64,000 nucleotides of DNA from assembly GCF_004799645.1 (NCBI RefSeq), contig NZ_CP031305.1:1984001-2048000 (forward strand), written 5' to 3'. Under the pieces are notes generated by a model. The model worked only from the letters and a program-made list of their open reading frames with translations, searched no databases and was not told the origin of the DNA. Both the position numbers and the translations under genes were made by a program. Below, one piece after another: positions 52,375 to 61,835 of this stretch (the first letter of the stretch is position 1; each line of letters starts with the position of its first letter). This DNA is from Natronorubrum bangense (GTDB taxonomy: Archaea; Halobacteriota; Halobacteria; Halobacteriales; Natrialbaceae).

Positions 52375-53605
52375 ATGTCTTCACAAGACAACCCGTCCTC
52401 TGACACCAGTCAGGGGGGTCGAGTTCTTCCAGGGCACGTTAGATTCCACTGACGAAATAGAGTCAGCACGTGTCTTTGATACCACCCTCCGGGATGGTGA
52501 ACAGTCTCCCGGAACTTCGTTCTCCTACGACGACAAACGGCAGATCGCCTCCGTTCTGGACGACATGGGGACACATGTCATCGAAGCAGGGTTCCCTGTC
52601 AACTCCGACGCGGAGTTCGAAGCCGTTCGTGATATCGCTTCCTCGACGCAGTCGACGACCTGCGGGTTAGCCCGTGTCGTCGATGCGGACATCGAGGCCG
52701 CACTGGATTCGGGCGTCGAGATGGTGCACACGTTCGTCAGCACCAGCGACGTCCAGATCGAGGATTCGATGCACACCACACGGGACGAAGTCGTACAGCG
52801 CGCAGTCGACGCAGTCGAGCGTGTCACCGAGACGGGAACGACGTGTATGTTCTCGCCGATGGACGCGACACGGACCGACGAGCAGTTCCTGCTGGACGTG
52901 ATCGAGGCGGTCACGGACGCAGGCGTCGACTGGATCAACATTCCCGACACCACTGGCGTCGCGACGCCGACCCGGTTCAAGGCCATGATCGAGAAGGTCT
53001 GTGCCCACACCGACGCGCGAATCGACGTCCACACACACGACGACTTCGGGCTGGCCACCGCAAACGCGCTGGCTGGCATCGAAGCGGGAGCAGATCAGGC
53101 ACAGGTCTCCGTCAACTCCATCGGCGAGCGGGCCGGTAACGCCGCCTACGAGGAGTTCGTGATGGCCGTCGAGTCGCTCTACCAGACCGATACGGGGATC
53201 GACACGACTCGCATCACCGAGCTCTCGGAGATCGTCGAAGAGAAAAGCGGCATGGGGACACCGGGCAACAAGCCGATCGTCGGCGACAACGCCTTCTCCC
53301 ACGAGAGCGGGATCCACGCCGCTGGCGTCATCGAAAACTCCGATACGTTCGAACCCGGCGTTATGACGCCGGAGATGGTCGGTGCAAAGCGCCGACTGGT
53401 TATGGGCAAACACACCGGGACCCACTCGGTCCGTGAACGCCTGCACGAACGCGGATTCGATCCGACCAGCGAGCAAGTCAAAGCAGTCACTCGTCGCGTC
53501 AAAGACTACGGCGCAGAGAAACGACGGGTCACCGTCGACGACTTAGAGCGCTTCGCCAAGGAGGCTGGCGTCGAACGCCAGCAAGAGGAGGAGGTGCGCG
53601 TCTAA
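52375..53605 (+). CDS. leuA: 2-isopropylmalate synthase, apparent frameshift near the start
   Basis: An HMGL-family synthase that condenses acetyl-CoA with 2-oxoisovalerate, the first step of leucine synthesis. The catalytic DTTLRDGEQSPG and the metal site HTHDDFGLATAN are present. The continuous frame from ATG 52565 would lack the N-terminal active-site motif. It is in a frame that runs back to GVEFFQGTLDSTDEIE, while the promoter-matched ATG at 52375 (MSSQDNPSSDTSQ) is one base out of phase; the join falls in a run of six G at 52412-52417. Removing one G gives a normal 409-residue LeuA lacking the C-terminal regulatory domain. A citramalate synthase is the alternative. Confidence 0.8.
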
Positions 53606-53943
53606 GGGATGGCTGCTCCGTTTGCCACCGTCCGCGAGCCCCTGCTGTGGCGCTCGAGCGGATCGAGCCGTAGAACTCGCAAGGATTATGTCCCTCGAGG
53701 AACCTACGTAATCGGTAATGACGGTTCGCACCCGGCTGTCGGTCCGTTCGCAGATGGACGACAGCAGTGCGCTCGCTTCGATTCGTATTGTAGGGGCGTC
53801 CTCGCCCCACCTCTAGTCCACCGTAGCTCCGATTCCGAACTCGTCGCACCGTTTTCACAGCGCCATGCAATCCAGCAGATGACAGCACACTATACACTCA
53901 GCGACAACCGAATGGATCGCCGCACTGCGGCGGGAGGCAACCG
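53606..53943 (+). promoter_or_regulatory. ilvB leader region with two small upstream frames
   Basis: This 338-base stretch between leuA and ilvB contains TTATG (53686-53690) about 31 bases before a small ATG at 53718, a 32-codon frame (53718-53816), the hairpin GGGGCG TCCT CGCCCC (53793-53808), a second AT-rich TATACA near 53891, and a 11-codon frame (53912-53947) whose stop overlaps the ilvB ATG. GGAGG at 53933-53937 is a good Shine-Dalgarno site for ilvB. Confidence 0.5.
53718..53816 (+). CDS. Possible 32-residue leader peptide of the ilvB operon
   Basis: A short frame that starts where a leaderless transcript from the upstream TATA would begin. Its second half, SALASIRIVGASSPHL, is enriched in Leu, Ile and Val, the products of the operon, and a perfect 6-bp hairpin spans its last codons. 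The pattern recalls bacterial attenuator leaders, but attenuation of this type is not established in archaea, and the composition could be chance. Confidence 0.3.
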   Translation: MTVRTRLSVRSQMDDSSALASIRIVGASSPHL

Positions 53944-55761
53944 ATGAGCGAACGCGCAGCAGAGGTTCCGCCAACTGATGCAGACGAACAGGACGACGAC
54001 CAGATCTCCGACAGCGCAACGCCGGACGCCGCTACTGGCGACACCGAGTCGGCCACGGAGACGACTCCGAGGCCGGTCACCAACGGTGCCCAGTCGGTCG
54101 TCCGCGCCCTCGAGAACGCCGGCGTCGAGTACGCCTTCGGCGTGCAGGGCGGGGCGATCATGCCCGTCTACGACGCGCTGTACGACTCCGAGATCTACCA
54201 CGTGACGATGGCCCACGAACAGGCGGCGGCCCACGCGGCCGACGCCTACGGCATCGTCTCGGGCGAGCCGGGCATCTGTCTGGCTACGTCCGGCCCTGGT
54301 GCGACGAACCTCGTGACAGGGATCGCCGACGCCGACATGGACTCGGACCCCCTGGTCGCCCTGACGGGCCAGGTGCCGACGGAGTTCGTCGGCAACGACG
54401 CCTTCCAGGAAACCGATACGACCGGCGTTACGAAGCCGGTCACGAAGGACAACACGTTCTCGAGCGACCCGGATCGGGTCGGCACCGACGTCAGCGAGGC
54501 GTTCGCACTCGCCCGCGAAGGACGACCCGGCCCGACGCTGGTCGACCTGCCCAAAGACGTCACCAACGGCGAAACCGACACCGAACCCGACGAGCCGAAA
54601 ACGCCCGACACCTACCACGTCCAAGAGCGGGCCGACGCCGAGATCGTCGCTGCCGCGGCCGAGCGACTCGAGAACGCGGCTCGCCCCGTCATGCTCCTTG
54701 GCGGCGGCGTCATCAAAGGCGAGGCCAGCGAGGCCTGTCGTGAGTTCGCGATCGAACACGACATTCCGGTCGTCACCACGATGCCCGGCATCGGGGCGTT
54801 CCCCGAAGATCACGAACTCTCGATGGAGATGGCTGGCATGCACGGCACCGGGTTTGCCAACATGGCGATCACCCACTGTGATACGATGTTGGCGATCGGG
54901 ACACGATTCGACGACCGCCTGACCGGCGGCATCGAGACGTTCGCGCCCGACGCGGAGATCATCCACATCGACATCGATCCCGCCGAGATCAGCAAAAACA
55001 TCTACGCTGACTATCCGCTGATCGGCGACGCCGAGACGGTCGTCGACCAGCTCTCGGCTGCCGTCGAACGCTCGCCGGAAGCCAAGAAGTGGCGCGCCCA
55101 GTGCCAGCAGTGGAAATCCGACTACTCGATGGCCTACGACGCCCCCGAAGACGAGCCGGTCCAGCCGGAGTTCGTCGTCGAGGCCTTAGACGAGGCGACG
55201 GCCGACGACACCATCGTCACGACCGGCGTTGGCCAACACCAGATGTGGGCCTGCCAGTACTGGACCTACACCGAGCCCCGAACGTGGGTCTCGAGTCACG
55301 GCCTCGGGACGATGGGCTACGGCCTGCCTGCAGCGATCGGCGCGCGACTCGCGGCCGACGACGAACAGGATGTCGTCTGCATCGACGGCGACGGCTCGTT
55401 CCTGATGACGCTCCAGGAGCTGTCGGTCGCGGTTCGCGAGAACCTCGATATCACCGTCGCGGTGCTCAACAACGAGTACATCGGGATGGTCCGGCAGTGG
55501 CAGGACGCCTTCTTCGAGGGACGTCACTCCGCGTCGGACTACCACTGGATGCCCGAGTTCGACAAGCTCGCCGAAGCCTTCGGCGCAGCCGGCTTCCGTA
55601 TCGACGACTACGATGACGTCGCAGAGACGATCGAGGCGGCAATCGACTACGACGGCCCCTCGGTGATCGACGTCCACATCGACCCCGAAGCGAACGTCTA
55701 CCCGATGGTGCCAAGTGGCGGCGACAACGGACAGTTCGCACTCACGGAGGATCAACTATGA
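53944..55761 (+). CDS. ilvB: Acetolactate synthase, large subunit
   Basis: A 605-residue thiamine-diphosphate enzyme that makes acetolactate or acetohydroxybutyrate for valine, leucine and isoleucine. Residues 1-45 are a disordered acidic extension. The catalytic glutamate is E92 in MAHEQAAAHAADAYG, the FAD-domain stretch GTGFANMAITHCD is central, and the TPP motif GDGSFLMTLQEL...NNEYIGMV begins near residue 481. A GGAGG site lies six bases upstream. It overlaps ilvN by ATGA. Confidence 0.94.
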   Translation: MSERAAEVPPTDADEQDDDQISDSATPDAATGDTESATETTPRPVTNGAQSVVRALENAGVEYAFGVQGGAIMPVYDALYDSEIYHVTMAHEQAAAHAADAYGIVSGEPGICLATSGPGATNLVTGIADADMDSDPLVALTGQVPTEFVGNDAFQETDTTGVTKPVTKDNTFSSDPDRVGTDVSEAFALAREGRPGPTLVDLPKDVTNGETDTEPDEPKTPDTYHVQERADAEIVAAAAERLENAARPVMLLGGGVIKGEASEACREFAIEHDIPVVTTMPGIGAFPEDHELSMEMAGMHGTGFANMAITHCDTMLAIGTRFDDRLTGGIETFAPDAEIIHIDIDPAEISKNIYADYPLIGDAETVVDQLSAAVERSPEAKKWRAQCQQWKSDYSMAYDAPEDEPVQPEFVVEALDEATADDTIVTTGVGQHQMWACQYWTYTEPRTWVSSHGLGTMGYGLPAAIGARLAADDEQDVVCIDGDGSFLMTLQELSVAVRENLDITVAVLNNEYIGMVRQWQDAFFEGRHSASDYHWMPEFDKLAEAFGAAGFRIDDYDDVAETIEAAIDYDGPSVIDVHIDPEANVYPMVPSGGDNGQFALTEDQL

Positions 55762-56426
55762 AACGCGGATTAGAAGGCCCACCACCGGAAGAGCGACCGA
55801 CACCCGCTGGTCGGCGCAACAAGCAAGGCATTCGTATCGATCCCGAAGTCGAGGCGAGACACGACCCTCGCCGAACGGTCATCTCGGCGCTGGTCAAACA
55901 CGAACCCGGCGTGCTCTCTGACGTCTCGGGGCTGTTCTCGAGACGGCAGTTCAACATCGAGAGCCTGACCGTCGGCCCGACCGAAGACGAGGAGCGTGCC
56001 CGAATCACGGTCGTCGTCGAAGAGCCCGACCCCGGTATCGACCAGATCAAAAAGCAGCTGCGAAAGCTGGTGCCGGTGATCTCGGTGCGCGAACTCGAGC
56101 CCGACGCGATGCGCCGAGAGCTTGCGCTCGTGAAAGTCGCAGCCGACCGACCCGACCAGGTCGCTGCTGTCGCAGAGATGTACGGCGGCAAGACCGTCGA
56201 CTCGTGTCCGGAGACGGCGACGATCGAAATCACGGGTGCACGCCAGAAAATCGAGGCTGCGGTCGAGACGTTCAGTCAGTTCGGCATTCGGGAGATCTCC
56301 CGGACTGGACTGACGGCACTCGCCCGTGGGACCGACGAAACAGCCGCACCCGCATCAGCGGGTGCCGCCGACGAGATGAATCGACAGGAAAAACACCCCC
56401 ACGCCCAAACTGCAGACGATGACTGA
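55758..56426 (+). CDS. ilvN: Acetolactate synthase, small (regulatory) subunit
   Basis: A 222-residue regulatory subunit. An ACT domain starts near residue 39 ([38 protein letters not shown]), the site where valine normally exerts feedback inhibition, and a second ACT-like half follows ([31 protein letters not shown]). It starts inside the end of ilvB (ATGA overlap) and overlaps ilvC by eight bases, so the three are coupled. Confidence 0.93.
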   Translation: MKRGLEGPPPEERPTPAGRRNKQGIRIDPEVEARHDPRRTVISALVKHEPGVLSDVSGLFSRRQFNIESLTVGPTEDEERARITVVVEEPDPGIDQIKKQLRKLVPVISVRELEPDAMRRELALVKVAADRPDQVAAVAEMYGGKTVDSCPETATIEITGARQKIEAAVETFSQFGIREISRTGLTALARGTDETAAPASAGAADEMNRQEKHPHAQTADDD

Positions 56427-57471
56427 CGAATTCACCACCGACATCTACTACGATGACGACGCAGACGAATCGATGCTTGACGACGAGACCGTAGCCGTCC
56501 TCGGCTACGGGAGCCAGGGCCACGCCCACGCGCTGAACCTCCACGAGAGCGGGGTCGACGTGGTCGTCGGTCTGCGCGAGAGTTCGTCGTCGCGCTCGGC
56601 CGCTGAAGCCGACGGACTGACCGTGACGACGCCTGCCGACGCCGTCTCGCAGGCCTCCTACGTCTCCGTACTCGTTCCCGACACCGTCCAGGCGACGGTC
56701 TACGAGAACGACATCGCACCCAACCTCGAGGCCGGCGACACGCTGCAGTTCGCCCACGGGCTGAACATCCACTACAACCAGATTCAGCCGCCAGAAGGCG
56801 TCGACGTGACGATGGTCGCCCCGAAAAGTCCGGGCCACCTCGTCCGCCGGAACTACGAGAACGACGAGGGAACGCCCGGTCTGCTGGCAGTCTATCAGGA
56901 CACGACCGGCGACGCGACGGAGCGAGCGCTCGCATACGCGAAGGCAATCGGCTGTGCCCGCGCCGGCGTCATCGAGACGACGTTCCAGGAAGAAGTCGAA
57001 TCCGACCTCTTCGGCGAGCAGGCCGTCCTCTGTGGCGGCGTGACCGCCCTGGTCAAACACGGCTACGAGGCGCTGGTCGATGCGGGCTACTCGCCCGAAA
57101 TCGCGTACTTCGAGTGTCTCAACGAACTCAAACTGATCGTCGACCTGATGTACGAAGGCGGCAACATGGAGATGTGGAACTCCGTCTCCGACACCGCCGA
57201 GTACGGCGGTCTCACCCGTGGCGACCGCATCGTCGACGACCACGTTCGTGAGAACATGGACGAGGTCCTCGAGGAGATTCAAAACGGCGAGTTCACGCGC
57301 GAGTGGATCCTCGAGAACCAGGCCGGTCGACCAAGCTACAGCCAGCTCCGACAGGCCGAACAGGAACACGAGATCGAAGACGTCGGCGCCCGACTGCGCG
57401 ACCTGTTCGCCTGGGCCGACGAAGAGAGCGACTCCGAAGCAGAGTCCGCCGAAGTGGCGGCAGACGACTAA
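56419..57471 (+). CDS. ilvC: Ketol-acid reductoisomerase
   Basis: A 350-residue class I KARI that isomerises and reduces acetolactate to dihydroxyisovalerate. The nucleotide loop is [19 protein letters not shown] near residues 28-46, followed by [11 protein letters not shown], whose serines and arginine suggest NADPH use. [13 protein letters not shown] and [22 protein letters not shown] hold the magnesium and substrate ligands. An acidic C-terminal tail is present. Twelve bases separate it from the next small gene. Confidence 0.95.
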   Translation: MTDEFTTDIYYDDDADESMLDDETVAVLGYGSQGHAHALNLHESGVDVVVGLRESSSSRSAAEADGLTVTTPADAVSQASYVSVLVPDTVQATVYENDIAPNLEAGDTLQFAHGLNIHYNQIQPPEGVDVTMVAPKSPGHLVRRNYENDEGTPGLLAVYQDTTGDATERALAYAKAIGCARAGVIETTFQEEVESDLFGEQAVLCGGVTALVKHGYEALVDAGYSPEIAYFECLNELKLIVDLMYEGGNMEMWNSVSDTAEYGGLTRGDRIVDDHVRENMDEVLEEIQNGEFTREWILENQAGRPSYSQLRQAEQEHEIEDVGARLRDLFAWADEESDSEAESAEVAADD

Positions 57472-57483
57472 GCACACACGACA

Positions 57484-57762
57484 ATGAGCGAAAACGACAC
57501 ACCCGAGACAATGGCCGACGTTGGCCACACCAACCCCTACACCGGGGAGACGGCTGGTCGACTGTTCAGCCGCGGGCCAACCGTCGCGACAGACGGCGGT
57601 GAGCCACGTAAACCGACTGCGACGGATCGGAACGGGCGCACCGAGAGCCGAACGATGAAAGACGTCGATCACACGCCGCCCAAGCAGGCGGCCGACGCAA
57701 ACCGTGTCTTCGAACGCGGGAGCGAACACGAAGACGAAGACACCGTAGAGGACGCAGAATGA
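57484..57762 (+). CDS. Small acidic protein with internal duplication, inside the ilv-leu operon
   Basis: A 92-residue protein of unknown function between ilvC and leuC. Two 22-residue repeats are visible: residues 10-31 ([19 protein letters not shown] then SRG) and 58-79 ([19 protein letters not shown] then ERG). They are identical at 11 of 22 positions with shared M-x-DV-x-HT-x-P and R-x-F-x-RG. The rest is polar and probably disordered. There are no cysteines or membrane segments. Its stop overlaps the leuC start (ATGA), so it is translated with the operon. A scaffold or binding role for the neighbouring enzymes is speculation. Confidence 0.75.
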   Translation: MSENDTPETMADVGHTNPYTGETAGRLFSRGPTVATDGGEPRKPTATDRNGRTESRTMKDVDHTPPKQAADANRVFERGSEHEDEDTVEDAE

Positions 57763-59180
57763 GTGAGGGAACACTGTACGACAAGGTCTGGGATCGACAC
57801 AAAGTCACCACGCTGCCGACTGGACAGGATCAGCTGTTCATCGGGCTTCACCTCATCCACGAGGTCACGAGCCCGCAGGCGTTCGGGATGCTCCGCGAGC
57901 GCGACCTCGAGGTCGCTTATCCGAAGCTGACTCATGCGACGGTCGACCACATCGTGCCGACGGCCGACCAGTCCCGTCCGTACGAGGAAGATGCCGCCGA
58001 AGAGATGATGGCCGAACTCGAGGAGAACGTCCGCGAGGCGGGCATCGACTTTTCGGACCCGACATCGGGCGATCAGGGGATCGTCCACGTCATCGGTCCG
58101 GAGCAGGGGCTCACCCAACCCGGCAAGACGATCGTCTGTGGGGACTCCCACACCTCGACACACGGCGCGTTCGGCGCGCTCGCGTTTGGGATCGGAACCA
58201 GCCAGATTCGTGACGTGCTCGCGACGGGCACCGTCGCGATGGAGAAACAGAAGGTCCGCAAAATCCAGGTCGACGGCGAACTCGGCGAGGGTGTCGAAGC
58301 GAAAGACATCATCCTCGAGATTATCCGCCGACTCGGTACCGAAGGCGGCGTCGGCTACGTTTACGAGTACGCCGGCGAGGCCATCGAGAACCTCGGCATG
58401 GAGGGTCGGATGTCGATCTGTAACATGTCGATCGAAGGCGGTGCTCGCGCGGGCTACGTCAACCCCGACGAGACCACCTACGAGTGGCTCGAGGAGACCG
58501 ACTACTTCCAGGACAATCCCGAGAAGTTCGACGAACTCAAACCGTACTGGGAGTCGATCCGATCGGACGAGGACGCCGAGTACGACGACATCGTCACCAT
58601 CGACGCAAGCGACCTCGAGCCAGTCGTCACGTGGGGAACCACGCCCGGTCAGGGCGTCGGCGTCACCGAGCCGATCCCGACACCCGAGGACCTGCCCGAG
58701 GAGAAACAGGACACGGCCCGACGCGCTCAGGAACACATGCGTGTCGAGCCCGGCGAGACGATGGAAGGCTACGACATCGACGTCGCCTTCCTCGGCTCCT
58801 GTACGAACGCTCGCCTGCCCGACCTGCGCCGTGCCGCCGAGATCATCGAGGGCCGACAGGTCGACGATGACGTCCGTGCGTTGGTCGTCCCCGGCAGCCA
58901 GCGTGTCCAGCACACCGCCGAAGAGGAGGGCCTGAAAGACACTTTCGAGGAAGCCGGCTTCGAGTGGCGCAACGCCGGCTGTTCGATGTGTCTCGGCATG
59001 AACGAAGACCAACTCGAGGGCGACGAGGCCTCTGCTTCCTCCTCGAACCGGAACTTCGTCGGCCGACAGGGCAGCAAGGACGGACGCACCGTCCTGATGA
59101 ACCCGCAGATGGTCGCCGCGGCGGCGGTCACCGGGGAAGTAACTGACGTGCGCGAACTGAAGGAGGTGACCACCGCATGA
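57759..59180 (+). CDS. leuC: 3-isopropylmalate dehydratase, large subunit
   Basis: A 473-residue aconitase-family protein that isomerises 2- to 3-isopropylmalate with an Fe4S4 cluster. [22 protein letters not shown] near residue 128 and [18 protein letters not shown] near residue 345 carry active-site residues and the first cluster cysteine, and [13 protein letters not shown] near residue 406 the other two. It pairs with LeuD, whose gene overlaps by ATGA at 59177-59180. Confidence 0.94.
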   Translation: MSEGTLYDKVWDRHKVTTLPTGQDQLFIGLHLIHEVTSPQAFGMLRERDLEVAYPKLTHATVDHIVPTADQSRPYEEDAAEEMMAELEENVREAGIDFSDPTSGDQGIVHVIGPEQGLTQPGKTIVCGDSHTSTHGAFGALAFGIGTSQIRDVLATGTVAMEKQKVRKIQVDGELGEGVEAKDIILEIIRRLGTEGGVGYVYEYAGEAIENLGMEGRMSICNMSIEGGARAGYVNPDETTYEWLEETDYFQDNPEKFDELKPYWESIRSDEDAEYDDIVTIDASDLEPVVTWGTTPGQGVGVTEPIPTPEDLPEEKQDTARRAQEHMRVEPGETMEGYDIDVAFLGSCTNARLPDLRRAAEIIEGRQVDDDVRALVVPGSQRVQHTAEEEGLKDTFEEAGFEWRNAGCSMCLGMNEDQLEGDEASASSSNRNFVGRQGSKDGRTVLMNPQMVAAAAVTGEVTDVRELKEVTTA

Positions 59181-59818
59181 CTGGCACTGACGACGTCGAG
59201 ATTCCGGAAGTCGACTACGTCTCCGGCTCGGGCATTCCGATCCGTGGCAACGACATCGACACCGACCAGATCATTCCCGCGCGATTCATGAAGGTCGTCA
59301 CCTTCGACGGGTTGGGCGAGTTCGCCTTCTTCGACCTGCGATTCGATGACGACGACAACCAGAAAGACCATCCGATGAACGAGGATCGGTTCCAGGGTTC
59401 GTCGGTGATGGTCGTCAACAGCAACTTCGGCTGTGGCTCCTCGCGCGAACACGCCCCGCAGGCGCTGATGCGCTGGGGCATCGACGCGATCATCGGCGAG
59501 AGCTTCGCCGAGATTTTCGCGGGCAACTGTCTCGCCCTCGGCATCCCGACCGTGACGGCCGACAGCGAGACGATCCAAGAACTGCAGGCGTGGGTTGACG
59601 AGAACCCCGACAAAGAGATCGACATCGACGTCGAGGCTGAGACAGTCACCTACGGTGATCAGACGATCGACGTCACCGTCGACGACGCTCAGCGCAAAGC
59701 CCTCGTCGAGGGCGTCTGGGACACGACGGCGCTGATGAAGTCCAACGCCGGCGAAGTGACGAAGTTGGCCCAGGAACTGCCGTACGTCGACGACGCCGCG
59801 ATTCCCGAAGCAGAGTAG
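59177..59818 (+). CDS. leuD: 3-isopropylmalate dehydratase, small subunit
   Basis: A 213-residue swivelling subunit of isopropylmalate isomerase. [14 protein letters not shown] near residue 23 and [36 protein letters not shown] are the hallmark stretches. It is the last gene of the operon; leuB, which follows leuD in some other haloarchaea, is not found, and the next gene is convergent. Confidence 0.94.
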   Translation: MTGTDDVEIPEVDYVSGSGIPIRGNDIDTDQIIPARFMKVVTFDGLGEFAFFDLRFDDDDNQKDHPMNEDRFQGSSVMVVNSNFGCGSSREHAPQALMRWGIDAIIGESFAEIFAGNCLALGIPTVTADSETIQELQAWVDENPDKEIDIDVEAETVTYGDQTIDVTVDDAQRKALVEGVWDTTALMKSNAGEVTKLAQELPYVDDAAIPEAE

Positions 59819-59893
59819 GCGTCAATCGTAGCTTCGACCATCGATTGCCGTTTTACCCGTCGCGCTCGAGACGATCAATCATCAATATCACCA

Positions 59894-61261
59894 CTAGAGA
59901 TACGCTTCCGGGGAGTTCCTGAACTGTTTGCGTGAGTGCTCGCTCTCGAAATAGTAGATCGACTCGTCGTAGACTGTACAGAAGTCCGTGTCCTTGACCG
60001 TGAGTTCGGCCCCTGTCACCGGGTCGTGGACAGTTCGATCTCCAGGCGCGCCTTTTTTCCCTCGGACAAGAAGGACACCAAAGCCAACTGCGATGAGCAG
60101 GAACAGACCGTTCAGGATCGTCACTGGCTCAAAGCCGAAGATAGTGATACCGTCTCGTGCGTCCGTTACGGTCGGATCCGGAACGAGTCCGACCGCTGTG
60201 AACAGATAGTATACGATGAACCCGGTCATCGCCATCGAGACAAAGAGGATGATCGACAATCGGGTGCCGATTTTCTTTCCGAAGATTTTGCGATAGATCC
60301 GGATCAGTTGCGGCACGATCAGGTCCGCATAAAGGAACGCGATGACGCCTGCGAAGGCAAAGCCCGAACTCCACAGCACGGCAGCTAAGGGGACGTTCCC
60401 GATCGATCCGACGAACGTGGCCAGGGAAATTAGTGGACCGAGTACGCTGTTGTACGCAATCTGGGTGACGCCGACGCCGCCACCCTCAAACAAGAGCGTC
60501 CAGAACGTCTGTGGAACGGCAGCCGCGACAAGTCCCGCCAAGAGAAAGCCGATCGCGAGCTCCTTCCAGAGCATCTTGAGGTCCTTCAGTGTTTGATTTG
60601 CCGCCTCGACCCAGCCGTTCCACGACGTGATCTTCTCCTTCCATGATGTCGTGTGAACGTCCGGATTCTGCTCGAACAGGTCCTTGCAGCCCTCCGAACA
60701 GAAGTAGACAGTTTCGTTCTTGTGAGTGTCCGGAATGCCGTTTTCCCTGTTGAGACGCATCTTGCACACTGGATCAGTAACGACTGGCTCTTCGTTTTCG
60801 ATGAGGCGTTCTCTGACCTGTCGTGCTTCGTCGTACGGGATCATACTATGGACGAAGACGAGAGCAATCAGGATGAAAATCGGTGCGCCGACCGCTTGCG
60901 CGAGGGCAAACTCCCACCCAATGAGCGCCCAGATGACGAACGTGAGCCCAATCACGAAGTTCGTCGAGGCGATCAAAAACGCCACAGTGGGGAGCAGATG
61001 GGCCCCTTTCTTGAACAGTGTCTTTGTCGCTGCGATGTCTCCGAACGAGCAGGACGTCGATGCTGCGCCGAACCCCATCGCATAGAGAATGGATTTCGGA
61101 CTTGCATCGCCCATGTAGTGGACCATTCCCTCCTTGGAGACGAACGCTTGAATCGCCCCGGAGAGCATAAAGCCCAGTAAGAGCGCCCAGAGTGCCTGCC
61201 ACAAGAAGTCTCCAGCGAGCAGGAGTCCATCGCCGACCGTTCGTAGAAGTGACCAGAACAT
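59894..61261 (-). CDS. Permease (ArsP/YraQ-like) with two YHS-type metal segments
   Basis: A 455-residue membrane protein. Two sets of helices typical of the DUF318/ArsP permease family flank a cytoplasmic insert with a YHS-type domain (about residues 160-200, DPVCKMRLN then VYFCSEGCKDLF). A second YHS-like segment is at the C-terminus (about 410-455, VHDPVTGAELTVKDTDF, YYFESEHSRKQF). Membrane helices include GFGAASTSCSFGDIAATKTLF, a conserved family core. It probably exports a metal or metalloid compound. It follows the SHOCT protein gene by 23 bases, and the pair uses more A/T-ending codons than its neighbours. Confidence 0.8.
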   Translation of the reverse strand: MFWSLLRTVGDGLLLAGDFLWQALWALLLGFMLSGAIQAFVSKEGMVHYMGDASPKSILYAMGFGAASTSCSFGDIAATKTLFKKGAHLLPTVAFLIASTNFVIGLTFVIWALIGWEFALAQAVGAPIFILIALVFVHSMIPYDEARQVRERLIENEEPVVTDPVCKMRLNRENGIPDTHKNETVYFCSEGCKDLFEQNPDVHTTSWKEKITSWNGWVEAANQTLKDLKMLWKELAIGFLLAGLVAAAVPQTFWTLLFEGGGVGVTQIAYNSVLGPLISLATFVGSIGNVPLAAVLWSSGFAFAGVIAFLYADLIVPQLIRIYRKIFGKKIGTRLSIILFVSMAMTGFIVYYLFTAVGLVPDPTVTDARDGITIFGFEPVTILNGLFLLIAVGFGVLLVRGKKGAPGDRTVHDPVTGAELTVKDTDFCTVYDESIYYFESEHSRKQFRNSPEAYL

Positions 61262-61284
61262 TCGTTACCTCCGTGAAATAGTAT

Positions 61285-61617
61285 TCATTCGTCGAAACCG
61301 GTTTCAAGCCGGTGTCGCCGCTTTTCGTATTCTTCTTGTGTCAACTCTCCACGAGCGTATGCCCGTCTGAGTTCCTCGACAGCGGTGTCGTCGTGGCTCC
61401 CCAGCAATCGATAGCCACCGTAGCCGAGCAGGAACAGAAAGAGGAGTGGGAGCAGTGCCATCCACAGCCAGGCACCTATTCCCATCCCGGTTCCCCACGC
61501 TCCAGTGTGCATTCCACCCATCATCGGCACTGTGACACCCATCATCACGAGTGGTACTGCGACCAGAGCGAAGAGTACGATGAGGACCGTTCGAGCGATT
61601 GTGTCGGATTCGGTCAT
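61285..61617 (-). CDS. SHOCT-domain membrane protein
   Basis: A 110-residue protein with two membrane helices (about residues 8-33 and 45-68, the latter WLWMALLPLLFLFLLGYGGYRLL) and a C-terminal SHOCT motif AVEELRRAYARGELTQEEYEKRRHRLE. A methionine- and glycine-rich stretch MMGGMHTGAWGTGMGIG joins the helices and could contact a soft metal. It is just upstream of the permease and likely co-transcribed. Function of SHOCT proteins is not well defined. Confidence 0.8.
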   Translation of the reverse strand: MTESDTIARTVLIVLFALVAVPLVMMGVTVPMMGGMHTGAWGTGMGIGAWLWMALLPLLFLFLLGYGGYRLLGSHDDTAVEELRRAYARGELTQEEYEKRRHRLETGFDE

Positions 61618-61835
61618 ACGCCTACCTATGTTCGACTGCCTTTCCTGCCTTTCCGTTAATTTTCGAAAGTTTAGGACCCCTGTAATCTCCAACTCTAAAC
61701 CGAGACAGACAACCTCAACGCTGATTTCGGATAGATCGGGCTCTAATCCGCTCACACGATCGACTAGCGACGATAGCCGACAGTCCCAGTATCGAAACCG
61801 CCAGCGCTTTCGGAGATTCAACCCTAGTATATCGT

